Positions 45,389 to 53,817 of a stretch of DNA of 64,000 nucleotides are shown here, one piece after another. Both the position numbers and the translations under genes were made by a program. The DNA comes from Balneolaceae bacterium. Lineage in GTDB: Bacteria > Bacteroidota > Rhodothermia > Balneolales > Balneolaceae. Under the pieces are notes generated by a model. It searched no databases. It worked only from the letters and a program-made list of their open reading frames with translations, and was not told the DNA's origin. Every line of letters starts with the position of its first letter. Position 1 is the stretch's first letter. The stretch lies in NCBI GenBank assembly GCA_007693745.1, contig REDA01000038.1, forward strand, positions 36,773-100,772. Direction: 5' to 3'.

Positions 45389-45579
45389 AGAATAACTCCT
45401 TATGTTTCTGGTTTATGTTGTTAGTTAAAAAATCGTTTCGGCACCCAGCATACACCTGATGCCTACAATGTAACACCATTAGCAAAAGCCGTACCAAATT
45501 CCAAAGTATGGCAAAACAGCTTGAACCTGTCTCTTTTTCTCTCTCGAACGGACTGGAAAAAGCTCATTTTGACGGATTT

Positions 45580-46359
45580 TCAGTCAAACGTGCCAAGTTG
45601 CTCGAGATATGCTGTCAAAGTTTCATACATCTCCGGTGGCCACGCTTCGGGCCGCTTACTGAAATCAAACGAATCCTCCGGCAACTGTATATTCAGAGGC
45701 TTGAGTGAATTGCTTAACTTCTTTCTCCTCTGATTGAACGCGGTTCTGACAACTTTTTTCAGATGTACATCACTGCAGCCGAGAGGAGGCTTGTTGAATG
45801 TAAAGCGTACCACAGCGCTCTGAACCTTTGGGGCTGGTGAAAAGACAGATGGCGGTACCCTGAACAGAATTTCGGGCCGGCTCATTAACTGACACTGTAC
45901 GCTCAGAATGCCGTATTCTTTACGCCCCGGTTCAGATACGATCCGTTCTGCTACCTCGGCCTGCATCATCAAAAGAGCTGAATGGATTTTTTCTCTCTTT
46001 TCCAGAATGGAAAAGAGAATCTGACTGGTAATGTAGTAGGGCAGATTGCCGATCACATGAGTCGGCTTGTCATCATGGAGAAGTGATACCCAGTCCGTCT
46101 TCAATACATCGCTTTCTGATATGCTGAGAGCGGGATATTTCTCTCTCAGCAGGGATATCATCCGGCTGTCGATTTCAATCACCGTCAAATCTTCATATCT
46201 GCCTACCAGGAATTCAGTCAGAGCCCCATCCCCGGGACCGATCTCAATCACCCTGTCTGCAGAACCGGCCTCCAGGCTCTCTACTATTTTGAGAATCATA
46301 TTCCGGTCTCTGAGAAAATGCTGACCCAGACTTTTTTTTGCCTTAAGATGCTGATTCAT
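45580..46359 (-). CDS. rsmA: 16S rRNA dimethyladenosine transferase
   Basis: A 259-residue KsgA/RsmA methyltransferase that dimethylates two adjacent adenosines near the 3' end of 16S rRNA late in small-subunit assembly. Signatures are KKSLGQHFLRD at the N-terminus, the SAM loop VIEIGPGDGALTEFL, the catalytic motif VIGNLPYYITSQ and the C-terminal VRTAFNQRRKKLSNSL. The frame can start at a TTG one codon upstream; the ATG at 46359 is preferred. It is oriented as groES and divergent from ald. About 190 bp separate it from groES, so the two are probably not one operon. Confidence 0.96.
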   Translation of the reverse strand: MNQHLKAKKSLGQHFLRDRNMILKIVESLEAGSADRVIEIGPGDGALTEFLVGRYEDLTVIEIDSRMISLLREKYPALSISESDVLKTDWVSLLHDDKPTHVIGNLPYYITSQILFSILEKREKIHSALLMMQAEVAERIVSEPGRKEYGILSVQCQLMSRPEILFRVPPSVFSPAPKVQSAVVRFTFNKPPLGCSDVHLKKVVRTAFNQRRKKLSNSLKPLNIQLPEDSFDFSKRPEAWPPEMYETLTAYLEQLGTFD

Positions 46360-46454
46360 CAACTTTGTTCTGCACTTTTATTACATTTCAATCAATTCCC
46401 TGATACGCATTCAGGCACAGTGCCTTTTGGATGTCACACTGAATGATTCACTCT

Positions 46455-46503
46455 GGCTGATGCAATTCTGTATCAGCCAAAATCTCATCAGTTTCTGTAT
46501 CAG
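46455..46503. promoter_or_regulatory. inverted and direct repeats upstream of ald
   Basis: GGCTGAT (46455-46461) and ATCAGCC (46472-46478) form a perfect 7-bp inverted repeat with a 10-nt spacer. TTCTGTATCAG occurs twice, at 46466-46476 and 46493-46503, 27 bp apart. A TTGACA (46518-46523) with TAATCT (46539-46544) follows, with a short 15-nt spacing. The layout looks like an operator for a regulator that binds two adjacent sites. Confidence 0.4.
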
Positions 46504-46557
46504 GGTAGTATACGACCTTGACAAGCCACATGTAACTGTAATCTGACTGCTGAACTT

Positions 46558-47772
46558 ATGGATCTGAGTCCCTTTGAAACGGAGCACATTGGAATTAAGA
46601 CCCTTGAAAAAAGTCTCATCTCCGGAAAAACTGAGCGTTCTCTGGTAATTGGCCTGCCAAAGGAGACTTCCGCTGATGAGCGCAGGGTGTCCATCACTCC
46701 CGGCGGAGTGTCGATACTCACGGCCAACGGTCACAAGGTGATTGTTGAGAAAAATGCCGGGATCGACGCACACTTCTCAGACAGTGAATACCAGGAGGCC
46801 GGGGCAGAGATCTCATACAGTGCTGAAGAGCTCTTCAGTTCAGCCGAACTGATCCCTAAAGTAGCCCCGCCTACCAAAACCGAACTCGACTGGATGCGGG
46901 CAGGACAGGTTCTGATTTCTGCCCTTCATCTGGGGCATACCACTGCCGGTTTTATGCGCTCCATGATTGAGAAGGGAATTTGTGGTATCGGGTATGAATT
47001 TATTAAATCGGAGGATCATCAGTTTCCGATTGTCCGGATGATGCATGAAATCACAGGATCCATGGCCGTTCAGATTGCAGCCCACTACCTTGAAAATAGC
47101 AGTGGAGGTCAGGGAGTCATGCTTGGCGGTATCTCCGGGATCCCGCCGGCAACGGTAGCTATACTGGGTGCGGGTATTACCGGTGAATATGCGGCAAGAA
47201 CCGCTCTCGGATACGGCGCGCAGGTATTTGTTCTGGATAACGATCTCACAATGCTGCGCCGTCTTGAAAATGCACTCGACCGAAGAATTATTACAGCCAC
47301 AGCAAATCATCAGTATCTCACAGCTGCCCTGGAATCGGCCGATGTGGTGATTGGCGCGGCAATGACCGAAGGAGAAAGAGCCCCCTGCTGGGTTACGGAT
47401 CCCATGGTTCAGAGAATGAAAGCCGGCAGCGTGATCGTGGATACTGTAATCGATCAGGGTGGCTGTGTCTCCACCAGTGAGCCCACTACTCACTCCAGTC
47501 CGGTCTTCCGCAAATATGACGTGGTTCACTACTGCGTACCCAATATCCCATCCAATGTCGCCAGAACAGCAACGTATGCGTTAAACAACGTGATCGTACC
47601 CTATCTTATCGACATTGGAGATGCCGGGGGAATTGAAGGATGCCTCTGGAAAAACTCCGCCTTGAGAAACGGAACCTACTCCTACAAAAAACATCTTACG
47701 AAAAAGGCACTGGCCGATCAGTTCTCCATGCCCTACAGAGATATCGAAATTTTAATTACCAGCCAGATTTAG
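46558..47772 (+). CDS. ald: Alanine dehydrogenase
   Basis: A 404-residue NAD-dependent alanine dehydrogenase that reversibly deaminates L-alanine to pyruvate and ammonia. It shows IGLPKETSADERRVSITPGGV, the substrate lysine region LIPKVAPP, VLISALHLGH, the NAD loop ILGAGITGEYAARTALGYGA, and VPNIPSNVARTATYAL. It carries an N-terminal extension of about 30 residues before the usual start, a form common in Bacteroidota, which supports the ATG at 46558. A set of operator-like repeats lies upstream. Pyruvate from this step connects with CstA and acetyl-CoA metabolism. Confidence 0.93.
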   Translation: MDLSPFETEHIGIKTLEKSLISGKTERSLVIGLPKETSADERRVSITPGGVSILTANGHKVIVEKNAGIDAHFSDSEYQEAGAEISYSAEELFSSAELIPKVAPPTKTELDWMRAGQVLISALHLGHTTAGFMRSMIEKGICGIGYEFIKSEDHQFPIVRMMHEITGSMAVQIAAHYLENSSGGQGVMLGGISGIPPATVAILGAGITGEYAARTALGYGAQVFVLDNDLTMLRRLENALDRRIITATANHQYLTAALESADVVIGAAMTEGERAPCWVTDPMVQRMKAGSVIVDTVIDQGGCVSTSEPTTHSSPVFRKYDVVHYCVPNIPSNVARTATYALNNVIVPYLIDIGDAGGIEGCLWKNSALRNGTYSYKKHLTKKALADQFSMPYRDIEILITSQI

Positions 47773-47955
47773 ATCATCCAGGCAGCCTGATGCCATTTTT
47801 GATTAAAAAGTATACACCCGTCAAATCAAACCCAGACTGTATATCTACCCGATCCAATCGCAGCAATCAAAATAAATCCGCATCCGGAGCGTACTCATAA
47901 CTGCCACTCCGAAAGAACTGAACAGAGCAACCAGAACCGAATATCTCCTGCAAAC

Positions 47956-48327
47956 ATGACTCCCGACTCTGAACTGAACATCCGGAATTATAAACGGATT
48001 GCTTTTATCAACTGGCTTCTCTCGGTACCGATTCTTCTGATCTTTGCATGGCCCTATTTTTTCCTGAGTGAACTGCTCTCCGTCAATAAGGCTCTCTCAT
48101 TCCCCGGCTCCATCCTGTTTGGCCTTCCTTTTATGCTAACGATCCTGCACGGCCATGTCACAATGGCATTGGGAGCCGCACACCGCTCTTTGTACTATTC
48201 GTGGTTATCTGAAGCTCCGTTTACCTACGGACTGCTTTTCCATGAAATGATCATCAGCACCCGTTTCAGGCTTGTTCTGTTCGGAATCAGTCTGGTAATA
48301 CTTCTCTCGGGTCTTGCCTTTCGCTGA
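47956..48327 (+). CDS. Small hydrophobic membrane protein, unrecognised
   Basis: A 123-residue protein with three or four hydrophobic segments (about 17-40, 48-70, 82-95 and 103-121) and a short polar N-terminus. I do not recognise the family. HGHVTMALGAAHRSLYYSW in the middle contains histidines next to a membrane segment, which might bind metal. It sits alone between ald and acs, 183 bp after ald and convergent with acs. It is probably real because of its membrane-protein composition and the absence of an opposing gene, but it could be species-specific. Confidence 0.6.
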   Translation: MTPDSELNIRNYKRIAFINWLLSVPILLIFAWPYFFLSELLSVNKALSFPGSILFGLPFMLTILHGHVTMALGAAHRSLYYSWLSEAPFTYGLLFHEMIISTRFRLVLFGISLVILLSGLAFR

Positions 48328-48432
48328 CAATCCCAAGTGTCGCTGCCCTGTCTGTCCGATTCCTGAGGCGTAATACCACCCGGAAATAAGCCCTTCTCCA
48401 CCGGCTCATTCATACGGGCTTCTTTTCTCTTC

Positions 48433-50331
48433 TCAGAACGATTTCCCGTTCTTGATCTCCTCTACCACAGCCGGATCAAGCAGTGTGGAAACATCCCCTA
48501 TGTTATCGGACTCATTCGCGGCTACTTTTCTCAGGATCCGTCTCATGATTTTTCCAGATCTGGTTTTGGGAAGGCCGGGTGCAAGCTGAATTCTGTCTGG
48601 TTTGGCAATGGGACCGATGATTTTGGTGATCAGATCATGGATCTCTTTTTTAAAGGCTGCAGGGTCTTTTGGCTCCTGCTCACAGGTCAGAAACGCAAAG
48701 ATGCCCTGGCCCTTGATCTCATGCGGGTATCCCACTACGGCAGACTCCACGATATTTGGATGCTCATTAATCGCATTCTCAATTTCCGCCGTTCCCAGCC
48801 GGTGACCCGACACATTGAGCACATCATCTACCCTCCCGGTAATCCTGTAGTATCCGTCCGGGTCCCTCCGGCATCCGTCACCTGTAAAATAATACCCTTT
48901 GTAGGCACTCATATAGGTCTTCAGATACCTCTCGTGATCTCCCCAAACGGTTCTCGCTATCCCCGGCCAGGGATGACGAATGCAGAGATTACCACTCACT
49001 CCGTTCCCCTTGATCTCCTTGCCGTTTTCATCCATCAGCATCGGGAAGATACCCGGCAGAGGCAGCGTTGCAAAGCCCGGTTTTGTTGGGGTGATTCCCG
49101 CAAGCGGTGAGATCATAATCCCGCCGGTTTCGGTCTGCCACCAGGTATCCACAATCGGGCAACGTCCGCCCCCGATATGGTCATTATACCAGTGCCAGGC
49201 TTCCTCATTGATTGGCTCTCCTACCGTACCCAGCACTTTCAGAGAGCTCAGATCATATTTCTGAACAAACTTCATGTCGTAGGTCATCAATGCCCGAATC
49301 GCAGTTGGGGCAGTGTAAAAATGCGTTACACGATACTTCTCCACCACCTCCCAGAATCGTCCCGCATCCGGATAGTTCGGCACACCTTCAAAGATAATAC
49401 CGGTGGCGCCGTTAAAGAGCGGGCCGTAGATGATATAGGAATGCCCGGTAATCCATCCCGCGTCCGCCGTGCACCAGTAGATATCCTCTTCAGCCACCTG
49501 AAACACGTTTCTGAACGTGTAGCTGGTATATACCATATACCCGCCGCAGGTGTGCAGCACCCCTTTCGGCTTTCCGGTGGAGCCGGAGGTATAGAGAATA
49601 AAAAGCGGATCTTCCGCATCCATTTCCACCGCCTTATGCCTGTTGGATGCATTCCGGATCAGCATATGCCACCATTCATCCCGGCCCTCCACCCAGTCGA
49701 TATCCCGGTTGGTACGCTGACAGACGATCACACTGGTAACCGTTGGACACTCTTTCAGCGCTTCATCAGAAATATCTTTGAGCGGCACATGCTTGTCACC
49801 GCGCCGGAGGCCGTCGTTCGTGATCAGCATTTTGGCATCACAGTCCTGAATCCGCTCCGAGAGCGACTGGGCAGAAAAGCCCGCAAAGACGATGGAGTGA
49901 ACCGCTCCGATGCGTGCACAGGCCAGAGACGATATGATCAGCTCCGGTGTCATGGCCATGTAGATGCAGACCCTGTCTCCTTTTTGAATCCCCTTGCTCT
50001 CCAGCACATTTGCAAAACGGCAAACATCATCATAGAGCTGCCGGTAGGTGATGGTCCGGCGAAAGCTGTCGGGGTGGTTGGGTTCGAAGATAAAGGCCGT
50101 TTTATTCCCGATGGTGTTGAGATGGCGGTCGAGTGCATTCTCCGTGATGTTGAGCTTTCCCCCTTCAAACCACTTGATATCCCCTTTCTCAAATCCTCCC
50201 GAATGAACCTGATCCCAGCTCTTTCTCCAGTAGAAAGTGCCCGCCTCATGCTCCCAGAATTTCAGGCGGTCGGCAGCACTCTGGTTGTAGATCTGATTGT
50301 ACTCGTCGTAGGATTTGATATTAAGCCACAT
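48433..50331 (-). CDS. acs: Acetyl-CoA synthetase (AMP-forming)
   Basis: A 632-residue acyl-adenylate-forming enzyme that makes acetyl-CoA from acetate, ATP and CoA through acetyl-AMP. The nucleotide loop is YTSGSTGKPKGVLHT. The acyl pocket motif VDTWWQTETGG, the hinge GRVDDVLNVSGHRLG and the C-terminal catalytic, acetylation-controlled lysine in PKTRSGKIMRRILR are all intact. The length is typical. No patZ or cobB gene is adjacent, so acetylation control cannot be judged here. A 392-codon frame lies opposite it on the plus strand and is a shadow. Confidence 0.96.
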   Translation of the reverse strand: MWLNIKSYDEYNQIYNQSAADRLKFWEHEAGTFYWRKSWDQVHSGGFEKGDIKWFEGGKLNITENALDRHLNTIGNKTAFIFEPNHPDSFRRTITYRQLYDDVCRFANVLESKGIQKGDRVCIYMAMTPELIISSLACARIGAVHSIVFAGFSAQSLSERIQDCDAKMLITNDGLRRGDKHVPLKDISDEALKECPTVTSVIVCQRTNRDIDWVEGRDEWWHMLIRNASNRHKAVEMDAEDPLFILYTSGSTGKPKGVLHTCGGYMVYTSYTFRNVFQVAEEDIYWCTADAGWITGHSYIIYGPLFNGATGIIFEGVPNYPDAGRFWEVVEKYRVTHFYTAPTAIRALMTYDMKFVQKYDLSSLKVLGTVGEPINEEAWHWYNDHIGGGRCPIVDTWWQTETGGIMISPLAGITPTKPGFATLPLPGIFPMLMDENGKEIKGNGVSGNLCIRHPWPGIARTVWGDHERYLKTYMSAYKGYYFTGDGCRRDPDGYYRITGRVDDVLNVSGHRLGTAEIENAINEHPNIVESAVVGYPHEIKGQGIFAFLTCEQEPKDPAAFKKEIHDLITKIIGPIAKPDRIQLAPGLPKTRSGKIMRRILRKVAANESDNIGDVSTLLDPAVVEEIKNGKSF

Positions 50332-50404
50332 AATTCAGTTCAGTTTGATTATTAATTCAGGATCCCTGAAAACGCTTTTATGTTGTCGCTTTTTCAGGGA
50401 ATTT

Positions 50405-52216
50405 TCAAGGACTTTTTTTGAGCAGCCACCGGTAAGGATCTATTTCAACGTGCGCATCATCAGAAATTTCAAGAGCTATGATCCCGTTTTCATTAGGAAT
50501 AAATGTTGTGATTTCCCCATTGATCCGAATCTGAACCGGCATGGGGAAGGAGCGTTCTCCGGGCACTTCCCACTGAAGCTGGAGCAACTCTTGTGAGCGA
50601 TCAACAATCAGCCCGGGGAGCGCCGGTTGCCTCAGGTACACTTCAAAAAACCAGTGAAGATCCCTGCCGCTGATCTGTTCTGCGAGATGCAGAAAATCAT
50701 CCGTAGTCACAAACCGCATCGGGCTGCCGTCTGTGGCATGCTCCAGTCCGGGGTCAGGATAGGCAAATCTGCGCAGCACCCTGAAAAACGTATCGTCACC
50801 CAGATAATAGCGGAGCGTATGCAGCACCATAGCTCCTTTGTAGTACACATCCCCACCGCGCGTGCCGCGTGTGATTTCAACCGATGTCATCGATTGCCGG
50901 GGTGCCACTTCCAGGTCGGCCTCCGGCCGCATTCTCAGTCTCATCAGCCCCATCATGTCTCTGTACACCTCCATCCCGCCAAGATGTTCGGCATAGAGTG
51001 CCTGCATATAGGTTCCAAAACCCTCATGGATCCAGAAGTCCCGCCAGTCCCATGCCGTCACCATATTTCCCCACCACTCGTGAGCCAGCTCATGCTGGTG
51101 GAGATCATCAAATCCTGTGTTTCTGCCGAACAGGTTATCATTTCTGAAATTTGCTCCATAGGCAATCAAAGTCTGATGCTCCATACCGAGATAGGGTGCG
51201 TGGGCTACGCCATATTTATCAGCCCTGAAGGGATAGGGGCCGGCAATCTGCTCCATGAACCGAAGCTGCTCCGCAAACTGCGGGAAGAGCTCTCTGCCCT
51301 GTTCGATAAATTCCGGCAATATCCAGAAAAGCAGCTCCATCTCATCCCCGGCTATACTGGTATAGGTATCTGACAAAATTTCATAGGGCGCTGCATTCAC
51401 TGTAACATTGTAGTTATTGATCGGGGTTGAAACAAACCAGTGCCAGCTCTTCCACCCCTTATCAGGGTTGGTTACAGACCGCAGCCTTCCGTTGGAGGCG
51501 ACCACCAGATCGGCGGGCATGGTGAGACTGATGGCCACGGAGTCGGCTCTGTCGGAAGGGTGATCCTTATTGGGCCACCAGAGCCAGGCGCCGGTCGTCT
51601 GCACGGCTACACCGACCCACGGATCCCCTGAGGGCGTTGTCTTCCACACCATCCCGCCATCCCAGGGTGCCCTGGGCGCAACTCTGGGCCTGCCGGAATA
51701 ACTCACGGTTATGGACTCCCTGCTGCCCGGCTGAAGCGTCTCCGGGAAGTGCACATAAAATATCCGGCTGCTGTCGGATCTTCGCACTTGCAGCTGCATG
51801 AGTGCCTCATCTTCGGGATTCCGGGCCGGTAACATCTGCACATGGTCGGAATAGCCGCTCCCGGTAACCATGCTGAGATGTTCAGCCTGGCTTGAAAAGC
51901 TGTCGCTCTTGTTCAGCAGCGGCAACTCCCTCTCGGGCGCCATCCTCCATACTGCGTGAATATCCAGCCGGGGATCGAGGGCCAGCGCAATCCTGTCGGT
52001 CGGCTGCACTACCTTGAAATGAATCCCCACATGCCCTGACACACTGCTGTCGGCAGGATTCAGGGTAATATCCAGATCATAAAAGTGGACATTATAGGAG
52101 GCGAGTTCAGGAGTCAATACGCCTCCCGACTCTATGATGAGAGCCGGCTGGGCACTCAGTTTGAGGGTGAGTGATGAAATCAGTACTGCAGCCACAATAC
52201 ATAATCGGTGTGTCAT
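50405..52216 (-). CDS. Exported M1-family metallopeptidase
   Basis: A 603-residue gluzincin aminopeptidase with a signal peptide (LCIVAAVLISSLTLKLSAQ). The zinc site is HELAHEWWGN followed by a Glu in WIHEGFGTYM. The usual GxMEN exopeptidase motif reads GMEHQTLIAYG, as in the subgroup of shorter M1 proteins. The N-terminal beta domain (LDITLNPADSSVSGHVGIHF) and the DWRDFW block precede and follow the zinc site normally. It should trim peptides in the periplasm or outside. ATGs at 52261 and 52237 would add 15 or 7 residues; the start at 52216 gives a standard signal peptide. It is divergent from hisS. Confidence 0.9.
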   Translation of the reverse strand: MTHRLCIVAAVLISSLTLKLSAQPALIIESGGVLTPELASYNVHFYDLDITLNPADSSVSGHVGIHFKVVQPTDRIALALDPRLDIHAVWRMAPERELPLLNKSDSFSSQAEHLSMVTGSGYSDHVQMLPARNPEDEALMQLQVRRSDSSRIFYVHFPETLQPGSRESITVSYSGRPRVAPRAPWDGGMVWKTTPSGDPWVGVAVQTTGAWLWWPNKDHPSDRADSVAISLTMPADLVVASNGRLRSVTNPDKGWKSWHWFVSTPINNYNVTVNAAPYEILSDTYTSIAGDEMELLFWILPEFIEQGRELFPQFAEQLRFMEQIAGPYPFRADKYGVAHAPYLGMEHQTLIAYGANFRNDNLFGRNTGFDDLHQHELAHEWWGNMVTAWDWRDFWIHEGFGTYMQALYAEHLGGMEVYRDMMGLMRLRMRPEADLEVAPRQSMTSVEITRGTRGGDVYYKGAMVLHTLRYYLGDDTFFRVLRRFAYPDPGLEHATDGSPMRFVTTDDFLHLAEQISGRDLHWFFEVYLRQPALPGLIVDRSQELLQLQWEVPGERSFPMPVQIRINGEITTFIPNENGIIALEISDDAHVEIDPYRWLLKKSP

Positions 52217-52539
52217 GATCCGGGATTCAATTCTCATTTGGATTAAGGGGCCACCAGGCATGGATGATCTTCCTGCCCCTGTCTCATAAATTAGCTGAAA
52301 ATAAGCGGTTTTTCCTCACAATTTTCAGAAGACTTCGAACAGTCCCTGAACAGCCCCTACGCTCCCCGTTCATCCAGTGAGCTCACTCTCTATAAAACCG
52401 CACGAATTCACCATTCCAGATTCAACTGAATGGCCGTATCTTTTACCGGTATCCGATGTTCCGCTGAGGCGGCCCCGAACAGCTTCTCAGTGAGTTTCAA
52501 TTCAGAAAAATCATTTATTACATAAAATCAGCAGACCAG

Positions 52540-53817
52540 ATGGCTCAGGCAAAATATACAACACATCACGGGATGGTCGATATTCTCCCGGATGAAGCGG
52601 TAAAATGGAGATTCCTTGAGGAGCTGATCCACCGGGAGGCGGCTCTTTTTAATTTCGAGGAGATCCGCACGCCGGTCATGGAGCAGACAGAGCTGATTGT
52701 GCGTGGCCTGGGTCAGCTTACCGACATTGTTTCCAAGGAGATCTTTTCTTTCAGCCGGGGTGAAGACAACTACGTATTGCGGCCCGAACTGACCGCCCCG
52801 GTTGTCCGCTCCTATGTTGAGCACCGGCTCGATCAGAGAGGCGGTACACAGAAACTTTACTATATCGGCCCTATGTTCCGTGCCGAGAGGCCCCAAAAAG
52901 GGAGGCAAAGGCAGTTTCATCAGTTTGGTCTCGAGATCATCGGGAGCAGCGACCCCGTTGCCGATGTTGAGGTGATCGCATTTATGATCCATATTTACCG
53001 CAAGATCGGGATCACAAACACCGTGCTTAAGCTGAACTCTATCGGGGACCCCGCCTGCAGGGAGCGCTATAAAGAGGCGCTGAAAGAGCATCTCCGCCCA
53101 AACCTTGAGAAGCTCAGTGATGTGTCGAAGGTGAGATTCGAAAAGAATCCCCTTCGGATCCTCGATTCAAAAGAGGAGGAAGACCAGCCCTTTATTCAGA
53201 ATGCGCCGGTCATTACCGGCTATCTGAGTGAAGCATCGGAACTCCATTACAGCAGGGTTAAAGAGCTTTTGACGGATCTGCAGATTCCATTTTCAGAAGA
53301 TCCCTATCTGGTTCGCGGGATGGACTACTACACACAAACTGCTTTTGAACTGATCAGTCCGGATCTCGGCGCTCAGGATGCACTTGCGGGAGGCGGACGC
53401 TACGACCTGCTCGTGGAAGAGATCGGCGGACAGCCCACACCGGCGGTGGGGTTTGCGGCCGGGATGGAGCGGCTCCTCATCGCCTGTGATGAGCTCGGTA
53501 TCATCCTGACCCCGGAAAAACAGGTCGACATCTACATTGTAACACTCGGGGAGCGGGCCCGGAAGTGGGGATTATCCAAACTTCAGTATCTGAGAGAAAA
53601 AGGCATATCAGCCACTATGGATTACTCCGGGCGTTCCATGAAAGCCCAGATGAAGGATGCCAACCGTGAGGGGGCCAGGTATGCCCTTCTGGTGGGCGAA
53701 AATGAGTTGAATGAGGGCATGTTTACTCTGAGAAACATGGCAGAAAGCACAGAAAAAGGAGTTGCGTTCGATCAGATTCTGAACGAAATCAGCTGTTCTT
53801 CCCGCGCTTCGTCATAA
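52540..53817 (+). CDS. hisS: Histidyl-tRNA synthetase
   Basis: A 425-residue class II synthetase charging tRNA-His. Motif 1 is around LPDEAVKWRFLEE, motif 2 is YYIGPMFRAERPQKGRQRQFHQFG in part, the histidine-specific loop is LVRGMDYYTQTAFEL, and motif 3 is AVGFAAGMERLLI. The C-terminal anticodon-binding domain runs from about 330. A TATCTTTT box lies at 52437-52444, about 95 nt before the start. The last 29 bp overlap the end of the antiporter gene on the opposite strand, so the two transcripts are antisense at their 3' ends. Confidence 0.97.
   Translation: MAQAKYTTHHGMVDILPDEAVKWRFLEELIHREAALFNFEEIRTPVMEQTELIVRGLGQLTDIVSKEIFSFSRGEDNYVLRPELTAPVVRSYVEHRLDQRGGTQKLYYIGPMFRAERPQKGRQRQFHQFGLEIIGSSDPVADVEVIAFMIHIYRKIGITNTVLKLNSIGDPACRERYKEALKEHLRPNLEKLSDVSKVRFEKNPLRILDSKEEEDQPFIQNAPVITGYLSEASELHYSRVKELLTDLQIPFSEDPYLVRGMDYYTQTAFELISPDLGAQDALAGGGRYDLLVEEIGGQPTPAVGFAAGMERLLIACDELGIILTPEKQVDIYIVTLGERARKWGLSKLQYLREKGISATMDYSGRSMKAQMKDANREGARYALLVGENELNEGMFTLRNMAESTEKGVAFDQILNEISCSSRASS

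Noticed and set aside
48388..48421. AAGCCC/GGGCTT pair between the small membrane protein and acs
   Set aside because: Six base pairs with a 22-nt loop; not a credible terminator despite some T residues after it.
49177..50355. 392-codon open frame on the plus strand opposite acs
   Set aside because: Lies entirely within a well-supported acs gene, with a composition typical of an antisense shadow (many Arg/His/Pro) and no recognisable domain.
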